DNA of 64,000 nucleotides from Novosphingobium sp. KA1 (GCF_017309955.1 NZ_CP021247.1:1699001-1763000); one strand, 5' to 3'. Counted from the first letter of the stretch, positions 46,780-55,176 are shown. Translations and numbers: made by a program. The notes: generated by a model from the sequence alone, not told the origin.

Positions 46780-47616
46780 TCATCTGGAACTGGTCCCGGT
46801 GGCCGAAGCTCCGGTGCGATATCCGGGCTGCGCCGACTCGCCAAACGCGGCGAGGATCCGCGCATGGCGGCTGGCCAGGCTGTCGCGGTATTCCGGGTGG
46901 GTGACGATGTAGGCGCTATTGTCCTCCACCGCTCGCACGACAGCGCGGCCAAGCCAGAGCGGATCCATCATGTTGGCCTGGATCGCGGCATATCGCTCCG
47001 GGTCCTGCAGGGCGGCATCGCCTTGCGACATGCGGCTGCGGGTAAGGCCGGGGAACAGCGTGGAGACACCCACGCCCGCCGGGGCGAGTTCCTCGCGCAG
47101 GGCGTCGGACAGGCCAAGAACCGCGAACTTGCTGGCCGAATAGGCGGCAAAGCTGGCGAACGGGCTCAGTCCGTTCATCGATGAGGTGTTGACGATGTGG
47201 CCCGATTGCCGTGCGATCATTTGCGGCGCGAAGGTGCGGATGCCGTTGTAGACGCCGGTGACGTTGATCGCCATGACGCGCTCGAAGGCATCGGGGGTGA
47301 TCTCCAGCAGGGGCTTGAAGCCGGTGGAGATGCCGGCGTTGTTGCACAGCACGTCGATGGCGCCGAAGCGCGTCTCGGCGGCGCGGCGCGCATTCTCCCA
47401 GCTTTCCGGCGAGCGCACGTCGAGTTCGAGCAGCAGCGTTTCGGTCTCGTACGGCAGCCTGGCGGCTTCCTCCTGCGCGAAGGCGAGGTTGATGTCGGCC
47501 AGCACGATGCGGGCGCCGCGCTCGGCAAAGGCCGATGCCATGCCGCCGCCGATGCCGCCGCCGATGCCGCCGCCGCCACCGGTGATGAGGACGGTCTTTC
47601 CGATCAGTTCGAACAT
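46780..47616 (-). CDS. SDR-family dehydrogenase with an expanded glycine motif
   Basis: 278 aa classical SDR: Rossmann start VLITGGGGGIGGGIGGGMA, LADIN (Asp, NAD preference), CNNAG, NTSSMNG with catalytic Ser, YSASK with Tyr and Lys. The normal TGxxxGIG is lengthened by a tandem 12-bp repeat, inserting extra Gly-Gly-Ile-Gly units. The start overlaps the 121-aa gene by 13 bases; together with the Rieske oxygenase it forms one coupled operon. It probably oxidises the diol or alcohol made by the oxygenase. Confidence 0.9.
   Translation of the reverse strand: MFELIGKTVLITGGGGGIGGGIGGGMASAFAERGARIVLADINLAFAQEEAARLPYETETLLLELDVRSPESWENARRAAETRFGAIDVLCNNAGISTGFKPLLEITPDAFERVMAINVTGVYNGIRTFAPQMIARQSGHIVNTSSMNGLSPFASFAAYSASKFAVLGLSDALREELAPAGVGVSTLFPGLTRSRMSQGDAALQDPERYAAIQANMMDPLWLGRAVVRAVEDNSAYIVTHPEYRDSLASRHARILAAFGESAQPGYRTGASATGTSSR
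47540..47575 (-). repeat. 12-bp tandem repeat inside the SDR nucleotide-binding motif
   Basis: ATGCCGCCGCCG occurs three times in a row at 47540, 47552 and 47564 (plus-strand reading). On the coding strand this gives repeated Gly-Gly-Ile/Met-Gly codons in the dinucleotide-binding loop. In-frame slippage is the simplest origin. Confidence 0.8.
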
Positions 47617-47969
47617 TGCGGTGCTTCCTGGTCGGCGGCCGAGCGGTCGATCCGCATGCGCTCGCGCCAAGGGGCACTGGCGGCTTCGTCCGGCCCTTGG
47701 ATCTCGACGGCAAGCGCAACGTGGGCGAGCATGAGCATGAGGTCCATCAACCGTTGCTCGGCCGGAGTGAAGGTGCCCAGCGAACGCGTGTCGAGGTAAT
47801 CCAGCGCGGCGTCCAGCAGGGGCGCGGCCGCCGCGAAGAAGGCCTCGCGCTCCTCGGCGCTCGAGGCGCTGCGCCGGGCGGCGCGGGCGGCGGTTCCGGC
47901 AATGGCCCAGTGGTCCGCGAAAGGTTCGAGCGACGCGAAGCCTGCGGGGAGCGATCTCGCGGCGGTCAC
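47604..47969 (-). CDS. Hypothetical protein between oxygenase and SDR, 121 aa
   Basis: GTG 47969 overlaps the oxygenase stop by 4 bases, and its 3' end overlaps the SDR start, so it is translated between them. Mostly helical, alanine-rich, with EREAFFAAAAPLLDAALDYLDTRSLGTFTPAEQRLMDLMLMLAHVALAVEIQ. The layout suggests a helper or small subunit for the oxygenase pathway; no family is recognised. Confidence 0.7.
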   Translation of the reverse strand: MTAARSLPAGFASLEPFADHWAIAGTAARAARRSASSAEEREAFFAAAAPLLDAALDYLDTRSLGTFTPAEQRLMDLMLMLAHVALAVEIQGPDEAASAPWRERMRIDRSAADQEAPQCSN

Positions 47970-49159
47970 AGGACGGCGCCTGTTTGCTGCGCGTGGGCCT
48001 GCACCCGCGCGTCGACTTCGTTGAACAGGTGGCGGCACAGCGCTTCCATGCCCTGGAAGTGGATGTGGCGGATGGCGCCGCTGGAAAGGCCGCTCTGGCC
48101 GCGCTCGATCATGGCGATGTCCTCGCAGTGGATGTCGCGGATCTGGGCGAGCGAATACTCGCGTGCGAACCGGTGGCTGGCGTTGCGGTCCTCGCCCACC
48201 CAGTAGACCCGTACTACCCCGCGCGACCGGTCTGCCGAGATCGGGTAGACGGTATGCGAGAAGGGCTGGGTGGGGGTGCCGATCAGGAAGAGGTTGGGGA
48301 AGAAGGCCAGATAGTCGCGGTCATGGGGCCGGCCCAGCAGGCCCTGCTCGGCGAGTGCGGGAATGCCGCGCAGGGCGGCGGCGCGCTGGAAGGGCAGCAA
48401 GGCAGGCTCGGGGTTCGACCAGATGCGCTGGGTGCGGTGCGGCCCCTCGAAGTCCATCTGCGCGGGGTAGCCGAACGGATTGTCGCCGCCGATCCCCGCT
48501 CCTCCCGAACGCGGGTGGATGAAGCGCAAGTGGTAGTTTTCCTGGAAGTTGTCGTACGTCAGCTTCCAGTTGGCGGCGATCTCGTAGGAGTACTGGCTGA
48601 AGGTCGTTGCCCGCGCTACCGGCATTTGTTCAAGCCGCTCGGCATAGCTGCCCAGCCATTCGCGCAAGGGCGCCGCATCGGGATCGAAGTTGACGAACAG
48701 CAGCCCGCCGCATTCCTGCAAGCGCACTTGCGGCAGCGCGCAGTCCTGCTTGTCGAGATGGAACGCCTCGAAATCGGGCGCGGAGATCAGCGCGCCGTCG
48801 GTGCCGAACGTCCACCGGTGATAGGGGCAACTGAACCGGCTGCGGCATCCCGAAGCCTCTTCGACCAGCCGTGTCCCCCGGTGGGTGCAGACATTGTGGA
48901 AGGCCCGGATCCTGCCGTCACGGCCCCGCACGATCAGCAGCGAGGCGCGGGCGAATTCGAGATCGCAGCGCAGGAAGCTGCCGGGTTCGGGCAGTTCGCA
49001 GACGTGGCCGACGTGGATCCAACTGCGCAGGAACACGGCCTCGCGTTCACATTCGAAATAGGCGGGATCGTAGTAGGCCCTGGCCGGCACGGGGGCGCTG
49101 CCCAGCCAGGCGAGATCCGCGTCGGCAATGCGCTGGAAGCGGGAGGCAGTTTCGGTCAC
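47966..49159 (-). CDS. Rieske non-haem iron oxygenase, alpha subunit
   Basis: 397 aa. Rieske 2Fe-2S ligands C91-x-H93 (NVCTHRG) and C111-x-x-H114 (SCPYHRW). Mononuclear iron site H210 and H215 in NFQENYHLRFIHP, with an acidic ligand expected near EDIAMIERGQSG. It is of the broad choline/carnitine monooxygenase or aromatic-ring hydroxylase type. No beta subunit, ferredoxin or reductase is next to it, so electrons must come from elsewhere. GTG 49159 is chosen for the upstream AGAGGA. Confidence 0.9.
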   Translation of the reverse strand: MTETASRFQRIADADLAWLGSAPVPARAYYDPAYFECEREAVFLRSWIHVGHVCELPEPGSFLRCDLEFARASLLIVRGRDGRIRAFHNVCTHRGTRLVEEASGCRSRFSCPYHRWTFGTDGALISAPDFEAFHLDKQDCALPQVRLQECGGLLFVNFDPDAAPLREWLGSYAERLEQMPVARATTFSQYSYEIAANWKLTYDNFQENYHLRFIHPRSGGAGIGGDNPFGYPAQMDFEGPHRTQRIWSNPEPALLPFQRAAALRGIPALAEQGLLGRPHDRDYLAFFPNLFLIGTPTQPFSHTVYPISADRSRGVVRVYWVGEDRNASHRFAREYSLAQIRDIHCEDIAMIERGQSGLSSGAIRHIHFQGMEALCRHLFNEVDARVQAHAQQTGAVL

Positions 49160-49366
49160 GGCACGAATCCTCTCTCGGTGATCGCCCGGGTCTATGCCTG
49201 GCCCTGTAAAATTCAAACAGGTGTGTTGTAAGTTTGATCGCTGCGAAACAGCCCGTCGCGGTGCAGTATGTGCTGCCGTTCGGCGCGGAACCGGGCGATT
49301 ACCTCGTCTGCGCCGAACTTCGGGCACAGGCTGGAGCATAACCCGCGCAGGCCAATGATCGCCCCG

Positions 49367-49401
49367 GCGAGCAGGAAGGTGCAGTAGACCTTCCTGCTCG
49401 C
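49367..49401 (-). terminator. Perfect 14-bp hairpin after the anti-sigma gene
   Basis: GCGAGCAGGAAGGT (49367-49380) and ACCTTCCTGCTCGC (49388-49401) are exact reverse complements with a 7-base loop, starting 3 bases beyond the anti-sigma stop on the minus strand. No T tract, but stem length makes a transcription or mRNA-stability role likely. Confidence 0.6.
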
Positions 49402-49404
49402 CGC

Positions 49405-50073
49405 CTACCAGCGCAACAGGCGGGCGCCGAGCAGCGCGCCAAGGCCGGTGGCGAGCGCGATACCCAGCGAATACCAGGTCAGCACGAAGACCGCCGAGGT
49501 TTCCGGGCAATGCAGGCAATAGAGGCAGGCGGCCCAGGCCCCGGCGGCAAGACCGGCGGTTGCCCCTGCCAGCGCGAGGCGGGTGGGGGCGAGGCGCTTC
49601 AGGGCCCAGAGCAGCCCGGTCAGGATCGGCAGCGATAGCAACAGCACCACGCCTGCGCAGGCTTTCCAGCTATGGCCGAGCCACATGTCGAGCCACTGCG
49701 CGCGGGGCGTGTGCAGCAGTTCCACCGTGGCCATGACCGAGAGCAGCGCAAGGGGCAGGAGCAGCAGCCAGAGCTTGCGCTGCGGCCCGCAATCGGGCCG
49801 TGCCAGGCGCAGGGTGGCGACCAGCCCGAGCGCGCCGAGCGTGGCGGCATAGGCTGCCTTCATCCAGAAACCGCCGCCGTGCATCGCCGCCATCAGGTCG
49901 TGCCGGATGCCGAGCCCGAGCCCGAGCGCCGCCCCGGTCGCCAGCAGGCCGAGGCCGAGCCCGGTCAGGATGCGCCGCGCGGCGGCATGGCGCGGCACCG
50001 CGCACAAGTCCGCGCTCAGCGAGGCGACAAGGCATTCGCAGGTGGTCTTTTCGGTGCTGGCGGGGCCGTTCAT
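49405..50073 (-). CDS. nrsF: NrsF-family (DUF1109) anti-sigma factor
   Basis: 222 aa, six predicted membrane helices after a short cytoplasmic N-terminus with Cys (TTCECLVASLSADL). Two conserved Cys near CLYCLHCPE close to the C-terminus match the metal-sensing type of NrsF in Caulobacter. It should hold the sigma factor at the inner membrane until heavy metal or oxidative stress. ATG overlaps the sigma stop by 4 bases. Confidence 0.85.
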   Translation of the reverse strand: MNGPASTEKTTCECLVASLSADLCAVPRHAAARRILTGLGLGLLATGAALGLGLGIRHDLMAAMHGGGFWMKAAYAATLGALGLVATLRLARPDCGPQRKLWLLLLPLALLSVMATVELLHTPRAQWLDMWLGHSWKACAGVVLLLSLPILTGLLWALKRLAPTRLALAGATAGLAAGAWAACLYCLHCPETSAVFVLTWYSLGIALATGLGALLGARLLRW

Positions 50074-50615
50074 CGGATCGCCTCCCGCACCCGCGCGGCC
50101 AGCGCCTTGAGGCCGCGATGGGTGGAGACTTTGACGTCGGATTCGCCCATGCCCTCGCGCTCGGCCGCCTCGGCGGTGGAGAGGCCGTCGATCCGTGTCG
50201 CGCGGATGGCGCGGGCCTGCTTGTCGGGGATCGTCGCCAGCAGTGCCTCGGTGTCGAGGCCGGCGCCCACTTCGTCCTCGAAGCTGGCGATCGACAGGCT
50301 CTCCTCCAGCCCCTCGATCGGCACGGTGCGGCCCTGGCGGCGGAAATGGTCGATCATCTTGTAGCGGGCGATCGCGTAGAGCCAGCCGGTGAAACTGCGC
50401 GTTCGGTCGTAGGTCATGCGGCGGGTGTGCAAGGCGATCAGCGTTTCCTGCAAGAGATCCTCGATATCGTCGTCGCGCCCGGCCATGCGGCGGCGGAAGA
50501 AGGCGCGCAGACGCGGCACCAGCGCATCGAGCAGGCGGGCATAGGCCTTGCCGTCGCCATCGAGGGCGCGGATCATCCAGTCCCTGAGTTCGGTTTCGCC
50601 GGTGCGCATCAACAT
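50070..50615 (-). CDS. ECF RNA polymerase sigma factor, SigF type
   Basis: About 181 aa. Region 2 is at about 25-95 (RLRAFFRRRM, DIEDLLQETLIALHTRR, FTGWLYAIARYKMIDHFRR) and region 4 at 130-180 (LSTAEAAEREGMGESDVKVSTHRGLKAL). Cotranscribed with the membrane anti-sigma NrsF. Start options are GTG 50621, ATG 50615 and ATG 50609. A SigF-type promoter with its -10 at 50627-50630 puts the RNA start very close, so translation may be leaderless or use one of the ATGs. Confidence 0.9.
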   Translation of the reverse strand: MLMRTGETELRDWMIRALDGDGKAYARLLDALVPRLRAFFRRRMAGRDDDIEDLLQETLIALHTRRMTYDRTRSFTGWLYAIARYKMIDHFRRQGRTVPIEGLEESLSIASFEDEVGAGLDTEALLATIPDKQARAIRATRIDGLSTAEAAEREGMGESDVKVSTHRGLKALAARVREAIR

Positions 50616-50626
50616 GTCCACGGGAG

Positions 50627-50652
50627 TTCGCGGCAGAACCCCGCGACGTTAC
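50627..50652 (-). promoter_or_regulatory. SigF-type ECF promoter of the sigma/nrsF operon
   Basis: On the minus strand GTAACG is followed after exactly 16 bases by CGAA. The consensus described for Caulobacter SigF is GTAACC-N16-CGAA. The site lies just before the sigma gene start, as expected for self-activation. Confidence 0.7.
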
Positions 50653-50777
50653 ACGGGGGCGGGCGATGCGCGAGGTTTTTTCTGATCACTGGGGGTTTTG
50701 CGGAGAAGCGTTCTCACGGCCCGTGAACCCTGTCTGCCTAGCTCTACCCCTGCGAACCGAGTGGCAGGGAGGCGGGC

Positions 50778-53003
50778 GTGAGCGGGCTGGAAGCACTGAT
50801 GATCAAGGCCAAGGGCGCGGCCCGGCGCGGCGAGACGGAGGCGGCGCGGGCGCTTTACCGCGAGGCGCTTTACCGCTTCCCGCGCAATTCGCGCGCGCGC
50901 GTGGCGCTGGCGGCACTGGAGGCGGTCGACGCCGATCCGCCGCGCCAGCGCCTCGATGCGATGATCGCCGCCTACCGGACCGGGGCGATGGACGATGCGG
51001 CGCGCCACGGCGCCCGGCTTTCCGAGGAATTTCCGCGCAGTTTCACTGTCCACAACCTGCAGGGCGCGGCGCTGCTGTCGCTGGGGGTCTTGCCTGCGGC
51101 GGAAGCGGCCTTCCGCCGGGCCATCGCCGCGGACCCGGATGCGGCGGCCTGCTACAACAATCTGGCGATCACCCTGAGGCGACAGAACCGCACCCTGGAG
51201 GCCGAGAACACCTACAGAGAGGTGATCGCGCGCCACCCCCGCTATGCCGATGCGCGCTACAACCTCGGCAACCTTCTGGACCTTGCCGGACGCTCCCGCG
51301 AAGCCGAAGTGGAGTTTGCCGAAACCGTCCGCATCGATCCCGGCTATGTCGAGGCGCATTACAACCTCGGCAACTTGCGGGCGAAGCGGGGGGCGCGGGC
51401 GGCGGCGGTCGATTCCTACCGCAAGGCGGTGACCCTCAAGCCCGATCATTCGAACGCCTACAACAACATGGGCGGCGAACTGCTGCTGCTCGACCGGATC
51501 GACGAGGCGCTCGAGGCTTATGACCGTGCGATCGCCGCCGATCCCGCCAATAGCCAGGCCCTCGTCAACCGGGGCAAGGCACTGGTGCTGAAAGGTTCGC
51601 TGCCCGAGGCGATCGCCGCCTTCCGGCATGCCTATGAGATGGATCCGGCGGACCGTTCCGCCCTGCTTCAGGCGCTGTTCGAGGAAGCCCATGTCTGCGA
51701 CTGGAGCCACCGCGACCAGTTCGCCCTCACTGACGGCCCCGCCGCCGCCGCCGTCCAGCCATTCGCGGCGCTGCCCTTCGTTGACGATCCGCAGCACCAG
51801 TACCGCCGCTCGCGCGCCTGTGCCGCGGTGAAGTTCGGCGCCGCCCCCGAAACCCTGCCCGATCCCGCCCCGTCAGCAGATGGCCGCATCCGCCTCGGCT
51901 ACTTTTCCGCCGACTTCCACGACCACGCGACGATGTATCTGATGAGCGGCCTGTTCCGCGAACATGACCGCAGCCGCTTCGACATCCGCCTCTACAGCTA
52001 CGGCCCCCGCGCCGAGAGCGATGCCTCGCGCATCGAACTGCGCCGCCATGCCGGCGCCTTCACCGAGATCGGCCATCTCACCGACCTGCAAGTGCGTGAG
52101 CTCGCCCGCGGCGACGGGCTGGACATTGCTGTCGACCTCAAGGGCTACACCCGCGGCACCCGCAGCGCGATGTTCGGCCTGCGCCTTGCCCCCGTGCAGG
52201 TCAGCCACATGGGCTACCCCGGCACCATCGGCCACCCCTGCATCGACTACTTCGTGGCCGACGCGGTGGCGCTGCCTCCCGGCGGCGAGGCCGGGTTCAG
52301 CGAGAAGATCGTGCGCCTCGCGGGTTGCTACCAGGCCAACGACGAGCGCCGCGCCATCATCCCGGACACCCGCTCCCGCACGGACTGGGGGCTGCCGGAG
52401 GACGGCTTCGTCTTCTGCTGCTTCAACCACACCTACAAGATCAGCCCGGCCGAGTTCGCCATCTGGATGCGGCTGCTGGAGCAGGTCCCCGGCAGCGTGC
52501 TCTGGCTGCTGCGCTCCAACGCATGGGCCGAGGCGAACTTGCGCCGCCACGCCGAGGCCCACGGCATCGACCCGGCGCGGCTGGTCTTCACCAAGGGTAT
52601 TGCCCATGGCGAACACCTCGGTCGCCTCGCCCATGCCGACCTCTTCCTCGATACCTTCAACGTCAACGCCCATACCACCGCGTCCGACGCGCTCTGGGCG
52701 GGCCTGCCGGTCCTGACGCTGACCGGCCGCCAGTTCGCCGCGCGGGTGGCGACCAGCCTTGTCCACGCGGTCGGCCTGCCCGAAATGGCGGTAAGCGATG
52801 CCGCAGCCTACGAGCAGACCGCCCTTGCGCTGGCCCGCGATCCGCAGCGCCTTGCGGACTTGCGCACGCGGCTGGCGCAGAGCCGCACCGCTGCGCCGCT
52901 GTTCCGCACCATCGACTACACCCGCCGCCTCGAAGCCGCTTTCGCCGAGATGCATCGCCGCCGTCTGGACGGCCAGCTCTCCGATCACTTCGAGGTGGCA
53001 TAG
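50778..53003 (+). CDS. TPR protein with OGT/SPINDLY-like glycosyltransferase domain (GT41)
   Basis: 741 aa, GTG start after GGGAGG. About eight TPRs fill residues 50-290 (for example YADARYNLGNLLDLAGRSREAEVEFAE has the TPR spacing). The GT41 catalytic region covers about 370-740, with FSADFHDHATMYLMSGLF, VDLKGYTRGTRS, QVSHMGYPGTIGHPCIDYFVAD, RLVFTKGI and FNVNAHTTASDALWAGLPVLTL. Bacterial relatives transfer sugars to proteins, such as flagellins or surface proteins. No acceptor gene is adjacent. Divergent from the sigma operon. Confidence 0.92.
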   Translation: MSGLEALMIKAKGAARRGETEAARALYREALYRFPRNSRARVALAALEAVDADPPRQRLDAMIAAYRTGAMDDAARHGARLSEEFPRSFTVHNLQGAALLSLGVLPAAEAAFRRAIAADPDAAACYNNLAITLRRQNRTLEAENTYREVIARHPRYADARYNLGNLLDLAGRSREAEVEFAETVRIDPGYVEAHYNLGNLRAKRGARAAAVDSYRKAVTLKPDHSNAYNNMGGELLLLDRIDEALEAYDRAIAADPANSQALVNRGKALVLKGSLPEAIAAFRHAYEMDPADRSALLQALFEEAHVCDWSHRDQFALTDGPAAAAVQPFAALPFVDDPQHQYRRSRACAAVKFGAAPETLPDPAPSADGRIRLGYFSADFHDHATMYLMSGLFREHDRSRFDIRLYSYGPRAESDASRIELRRHAGAFTEIGHLTDLQVRELARGDGLDIAVDLKGYTRGTRSAMFGLRLAPVQVSHMGYPGTIGHPCIDYFVADAVALPPGGEAGFSEKIVRLAGCYQANDERRAIIPDTRSRTDWGLPEDGFVFCCFNHTYKISPAEFAIWMRLLEQVPGSVLWLLRSNAWAEANLRRHAEAHGIDPARLVFTKGIAHGEHLGRLAHADLFLDTFNVNAHTTASDALWAGLPVLTLTGRQFAARVATSLVHAVGLPEMAVSDAAAYEQTALALARDPQRLADLRTRLAQSRTAAPLFRTIDYTRRLEAAFAEMHRRRLDGQLSDHFEVA

Positions 53004-53044
53004 CCCGCTTGCCTTCCCGCTGCCCGGGATGCCACAAGCAGTCC

Positions 53045-53440
53045 ATGCTAGCTCACACCCGCGCCCTGATCGCCGCCGCCACTTACGCTTTCGTCGCCCG
53101 CCGCAAGGTCGCCGGCGTGTTCGACCACTCGGCGGGACGCGACCTCAGGATCGCCGCCGAAAGCCGGGACAACCAGCTTCAGGGCTTCGACGGCGAGCGC
53201 GAGACGATGTTCGGCGGCACCCTGCCCGAACTCTTCGACGGCGGCGACAAGACCTACCTCTCGTTCGAAATCGAGGGAGGCAAGGCGCAAGGCTACGACC
53301 GCGGCTCCTCCACCGCCTTCACCGCACAAGTGGCGGGCCGCGTGGTGCAGGTCTACGACCACGGCCAGGGCGCCTGGTTCGCCTACGATGTGAAGGACAT
53401 CGACCTCGGCTACGATGCTAACCGCGAAGTGGCCGCATGA
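53045..53440 (+). CDS. Hypothetical protein, 131 aa
   Basis: ATG 53045, 41 bases after the glycosyltransferase. The N-terminus (LIAAATYAFVARRKVAGVFDHSAGRDLRIAAE) is followed by a strand-rich region (KTYLSFEIEGGKAQGYDRGSS, GRVVQVYDHGQGAWFAYDV). It looks like a small beta-rich fold. No named family is recognised. Confidence 0.75.
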   Translation: MLAHTRALIAAATYAFVARRKVAGVFDHSAGRDLRIAAESRDNQLQGFDGERETMFGGTLPELFDGGDKTYLSFEIEGGKAQGYDRGSSTAFTAQVAGRVVQVYDHGQGAWFAYDVKDIDLGYDANREVAA

Positions 53441-53529
53441 AGTAGCACCATCCCGGCGCACGCCGGGAGCGCTGTGAGTCCGGCGGAAGGGTTCAGAAGA
53501 AAAAGGTTTCAGAAGAAAAGAGACAATTC

Positions 53530-53548
53530 CCGGGGGATGATCCCCCGG
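53530..53548. repeat. Palindromic repeat, copy 2
   Basis: CCGGGGGATGATCCCCCGG: perfect 9-bp arms around one base, preceded by an A/G-rich run (AAGAAAAGAGACAATTC) and followed by GACCC. Same layout as 20836-20854. Confidence 0.7.
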
Positions 53549-53596
53549 ACCCTCGGAGCGTCGACCTTGCGCGCTGCCTAACCGTTCCACGCCCAT

Positions 53597-53626
53597 GGCG
53601 GTGGCGGTGGCGGTGGCGGTGGCGGT
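53597..53626. repeat. Hexanucleotide repeat (GGCGGT)5
   Basis: Five exact units of GGCGGT in the non-coding stretch 53441-53757, followed by a degenerate sixth. Typical slippage-prone microsatellite; no open reading frame uses it convincingly. Confidence 0.85.
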
Positions 53627-53913
53627 AGGTAATGGCATTCGACCGACAGGGTGGGCCGGTTGCGGAGAATTTAGTCAGAGGACCGCCATCGCGCCCCTTG
53701 CAGGCACGCATCATCCGGTGGATTGCTACCCAAAGTTGGTATTAGGAGCTGTCCGAAGTGAGTTTGGGGATTTGTTATCGCGCAGCGGCTCTGGCTCTGA
53801 TGACGATAAGCGTCGGAGGGTGCGCCAAAGGAAAGCACCCATTTCGTATGGTGCAGTTTTGCCTCTCAAGCCCTAGCGAAATTCCTGCATTCACTAGGCT
53901 CAGGACTCGTTGA

Positions 53914-54303
53914 TCACAGCCAGAAGAGTACGGTGGCCGCGAGAGCAAGGGCGGAGAAGAAGACGGTTGGGCAGCGGTCGTAGCGGGTTGCCACGCGACG
54001 CCAGTCTTTCAGGCGACCAAACATGATCTCGATGCGGTTGCGCCGTTTGTACCGGCGCTTGTCGTATTTGACGGGAAAATAACGAGATTTTCGGCCAGGA
54101 ATGCAAGGCTTGATGCCCTTTCGCTCGAGCGCGTCCCTGAACCACTCGGCGTCATAGCCCCGGTCAGCCAGCATCCACTGCGCCTTGGGCAGATCATCGA
54201 GCAGGGCTGCCGCGCCGGTGTAATCGCTCACCTGGCCGGCCGTGATGAAGAAGCTCAAGGGGCGGCCGTTGGCATCCGTGACGGCGTGAAGCTTGGTATT
54301 CAT
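53914..54303 (-). CDS. IS5-family transposase, C-terminal ORF
   Basis: 129 aa, DDE_Tnp_1 type. ADRGYDAEWFRDALERKG carries the second Asp and RRYKRRNRIEIMFGRLKDWRRVATRYD carries the Glu with the R-x3-E-x6-K pattern. Probably expressed as a fusion with the upstream ORF by -1 frameshifting. Confidence 0.9.
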   Translation of the reverse strand: MNTKLHAVTDANGRPLSFFITAGQVSDYTGAAALLDDLPKAQWMLADRGYDAEWFRDALERKGIKPCIPGRKSRYFPVKYDKRRYKRRNRIEIMFGRLKDWRRVATRYDRCPTVFFSALALAATVLFWL

Positions 54304-54323
54304 CCCGCCCTTGGTCCGTCCGA

Positions 54324-54671
54324 TCAGACGGCCGAGATCCCCTTTTTTACCCCAAGGCTGGAAGCCGTGCGGTGAGCCTTCAGATAGGTTGCATCGATCA
54401 TGACGGTCTGAGGCTCAGCCTTCTTGGCAGACAGGCCCTCCATCATTCGGGTGAACACTCCCATCGCGCCCCACCGTTTCCAGCGGTTATACAATGTCTT
54501 GTGCGGACCATATTCCCTGGGCGCATCTCGCCAGCGCAGGCCGTTGCGGTTGACGAAGATGATCCCGCTCAGCACCCGCCGGTCATCAACCCGGGGTTTG
54601 CCATGGCTCTTGGGGAAATAAGGCGACAGACGCGCCATCTGCTCCTCCGTCAGCCAATACAGGTCGCTCAT
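54324..54671 (-). CDS. IS5-family transposase, N-terminal ORF
   Basis: 115 aa from ATG 54671. LTEEQMARLSPYFPKSHGKPRVDDRRVLSGI is the DUF4096 region; MIDATYLKAHRTASSLG carries the first catalytic Asp. It ends just after the slippery heptamer; a -1 shift continues as KKGDLGRLIGRTKGG into the next ORF. Confidence 0.9.
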   Translation of the reverse strand: MSDLYWLTEEQMARLSPYFPKSHGKPRVDDRRVLSGIIFVNRNGLRWRDAPREYGPHKTLYNRWKRWGAMGVFTRMMEGLSAKKAEPQTVMIDATYLKAHRTASSLGVKKGISAV

Positions 54672-55176
54672 GCTCAGTCTCCTCGCGGAGCCTGAATCAC
54701 ATCGCCCTCTGCCAATCAATGGGTCCTGAGCCTAGCTTCATGGATGAAATTGCACAGGAATATCGGATGGAATTCACAAACCGCAGCGGTCAAACTGGTA
54801 ATGCGTTGCGGTCGATGGCATCTGACATCAAGACTGTGCCGGTGAACGAGCGCGCTGTGAATATTGGTGCAAATCGGGGGAGCGATTTCAGTTTTGGGGC
54901 TGGAAATCTCGGGCTCCCTGCCGACCAGATCGTAATGGGATTTAATGGTGATGATCCCGCAACTGCGCGGCCTTTCGCCGATGCCGTAGTAGCGCGCTTA
55001 TCAAGCTGATGGCATGTACACGAAGTCCCTGAAGGACAAGGTGCGTCGCCACTATCTGATTGCAACTAATCGCACATAGATTTCGCCTTCGGTGCTTGCC
55101 TGATTCCAAAGTTGAACTTCGGCGTTCGGCATCGACAGAGCGACCGCTGAAGGGCGCAAAAGGGCGCCAATCGGCC

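Larger units (their letters stand above)
53898..54731 (-). mobile_element. IS5-family insertion sequence (IS427 group), 834 bp
   Basis: Ends match as inverted repeats: GCTCAGGACTCGTTGAT at the left and, on the opposite strand, GCTCAGGACCCATTGAT at the right. CTAG is present on both sides (53894-53897 and 54732-54735), the usual target of this group. Two overlapping-phase ORFs on the minus strand share a -1 slippery A AAA AAG (54342-54348). Confidence 0.92.
53758..55009 (+). pseudogene. Lipoprotein gene split by an IS5-family element
   Basis: The 5' part (53758-53897, GTG after AGGAG) encodes a lipoprotein signal with lipobox SVGGC (LALMTISVGGCAKG). The 3' part (54736-55009) continues FMDEIAQEYRMEFTNRSG... 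to TGA. Removing the IS and one CTAG duplication joins the halves in one frame: 414 bases, 137 aa, with no stop. So a complete small lipoprotein gene was interrupted recently. The 3' ORF beginning at 54719 is only the interrupted tail plus IS bases. Function unknown. Confidence 0.85.

Noticed and set aside
49213..49404. Minus-strand frame continuing in phase after the NrsF stop (TFLLAGAIIGLRG...TYNTPV)
   Set aside because: It reads protein-like but has no start codon and runs through the 14-bp hairpin; perhaps a gene remnant, not callable.
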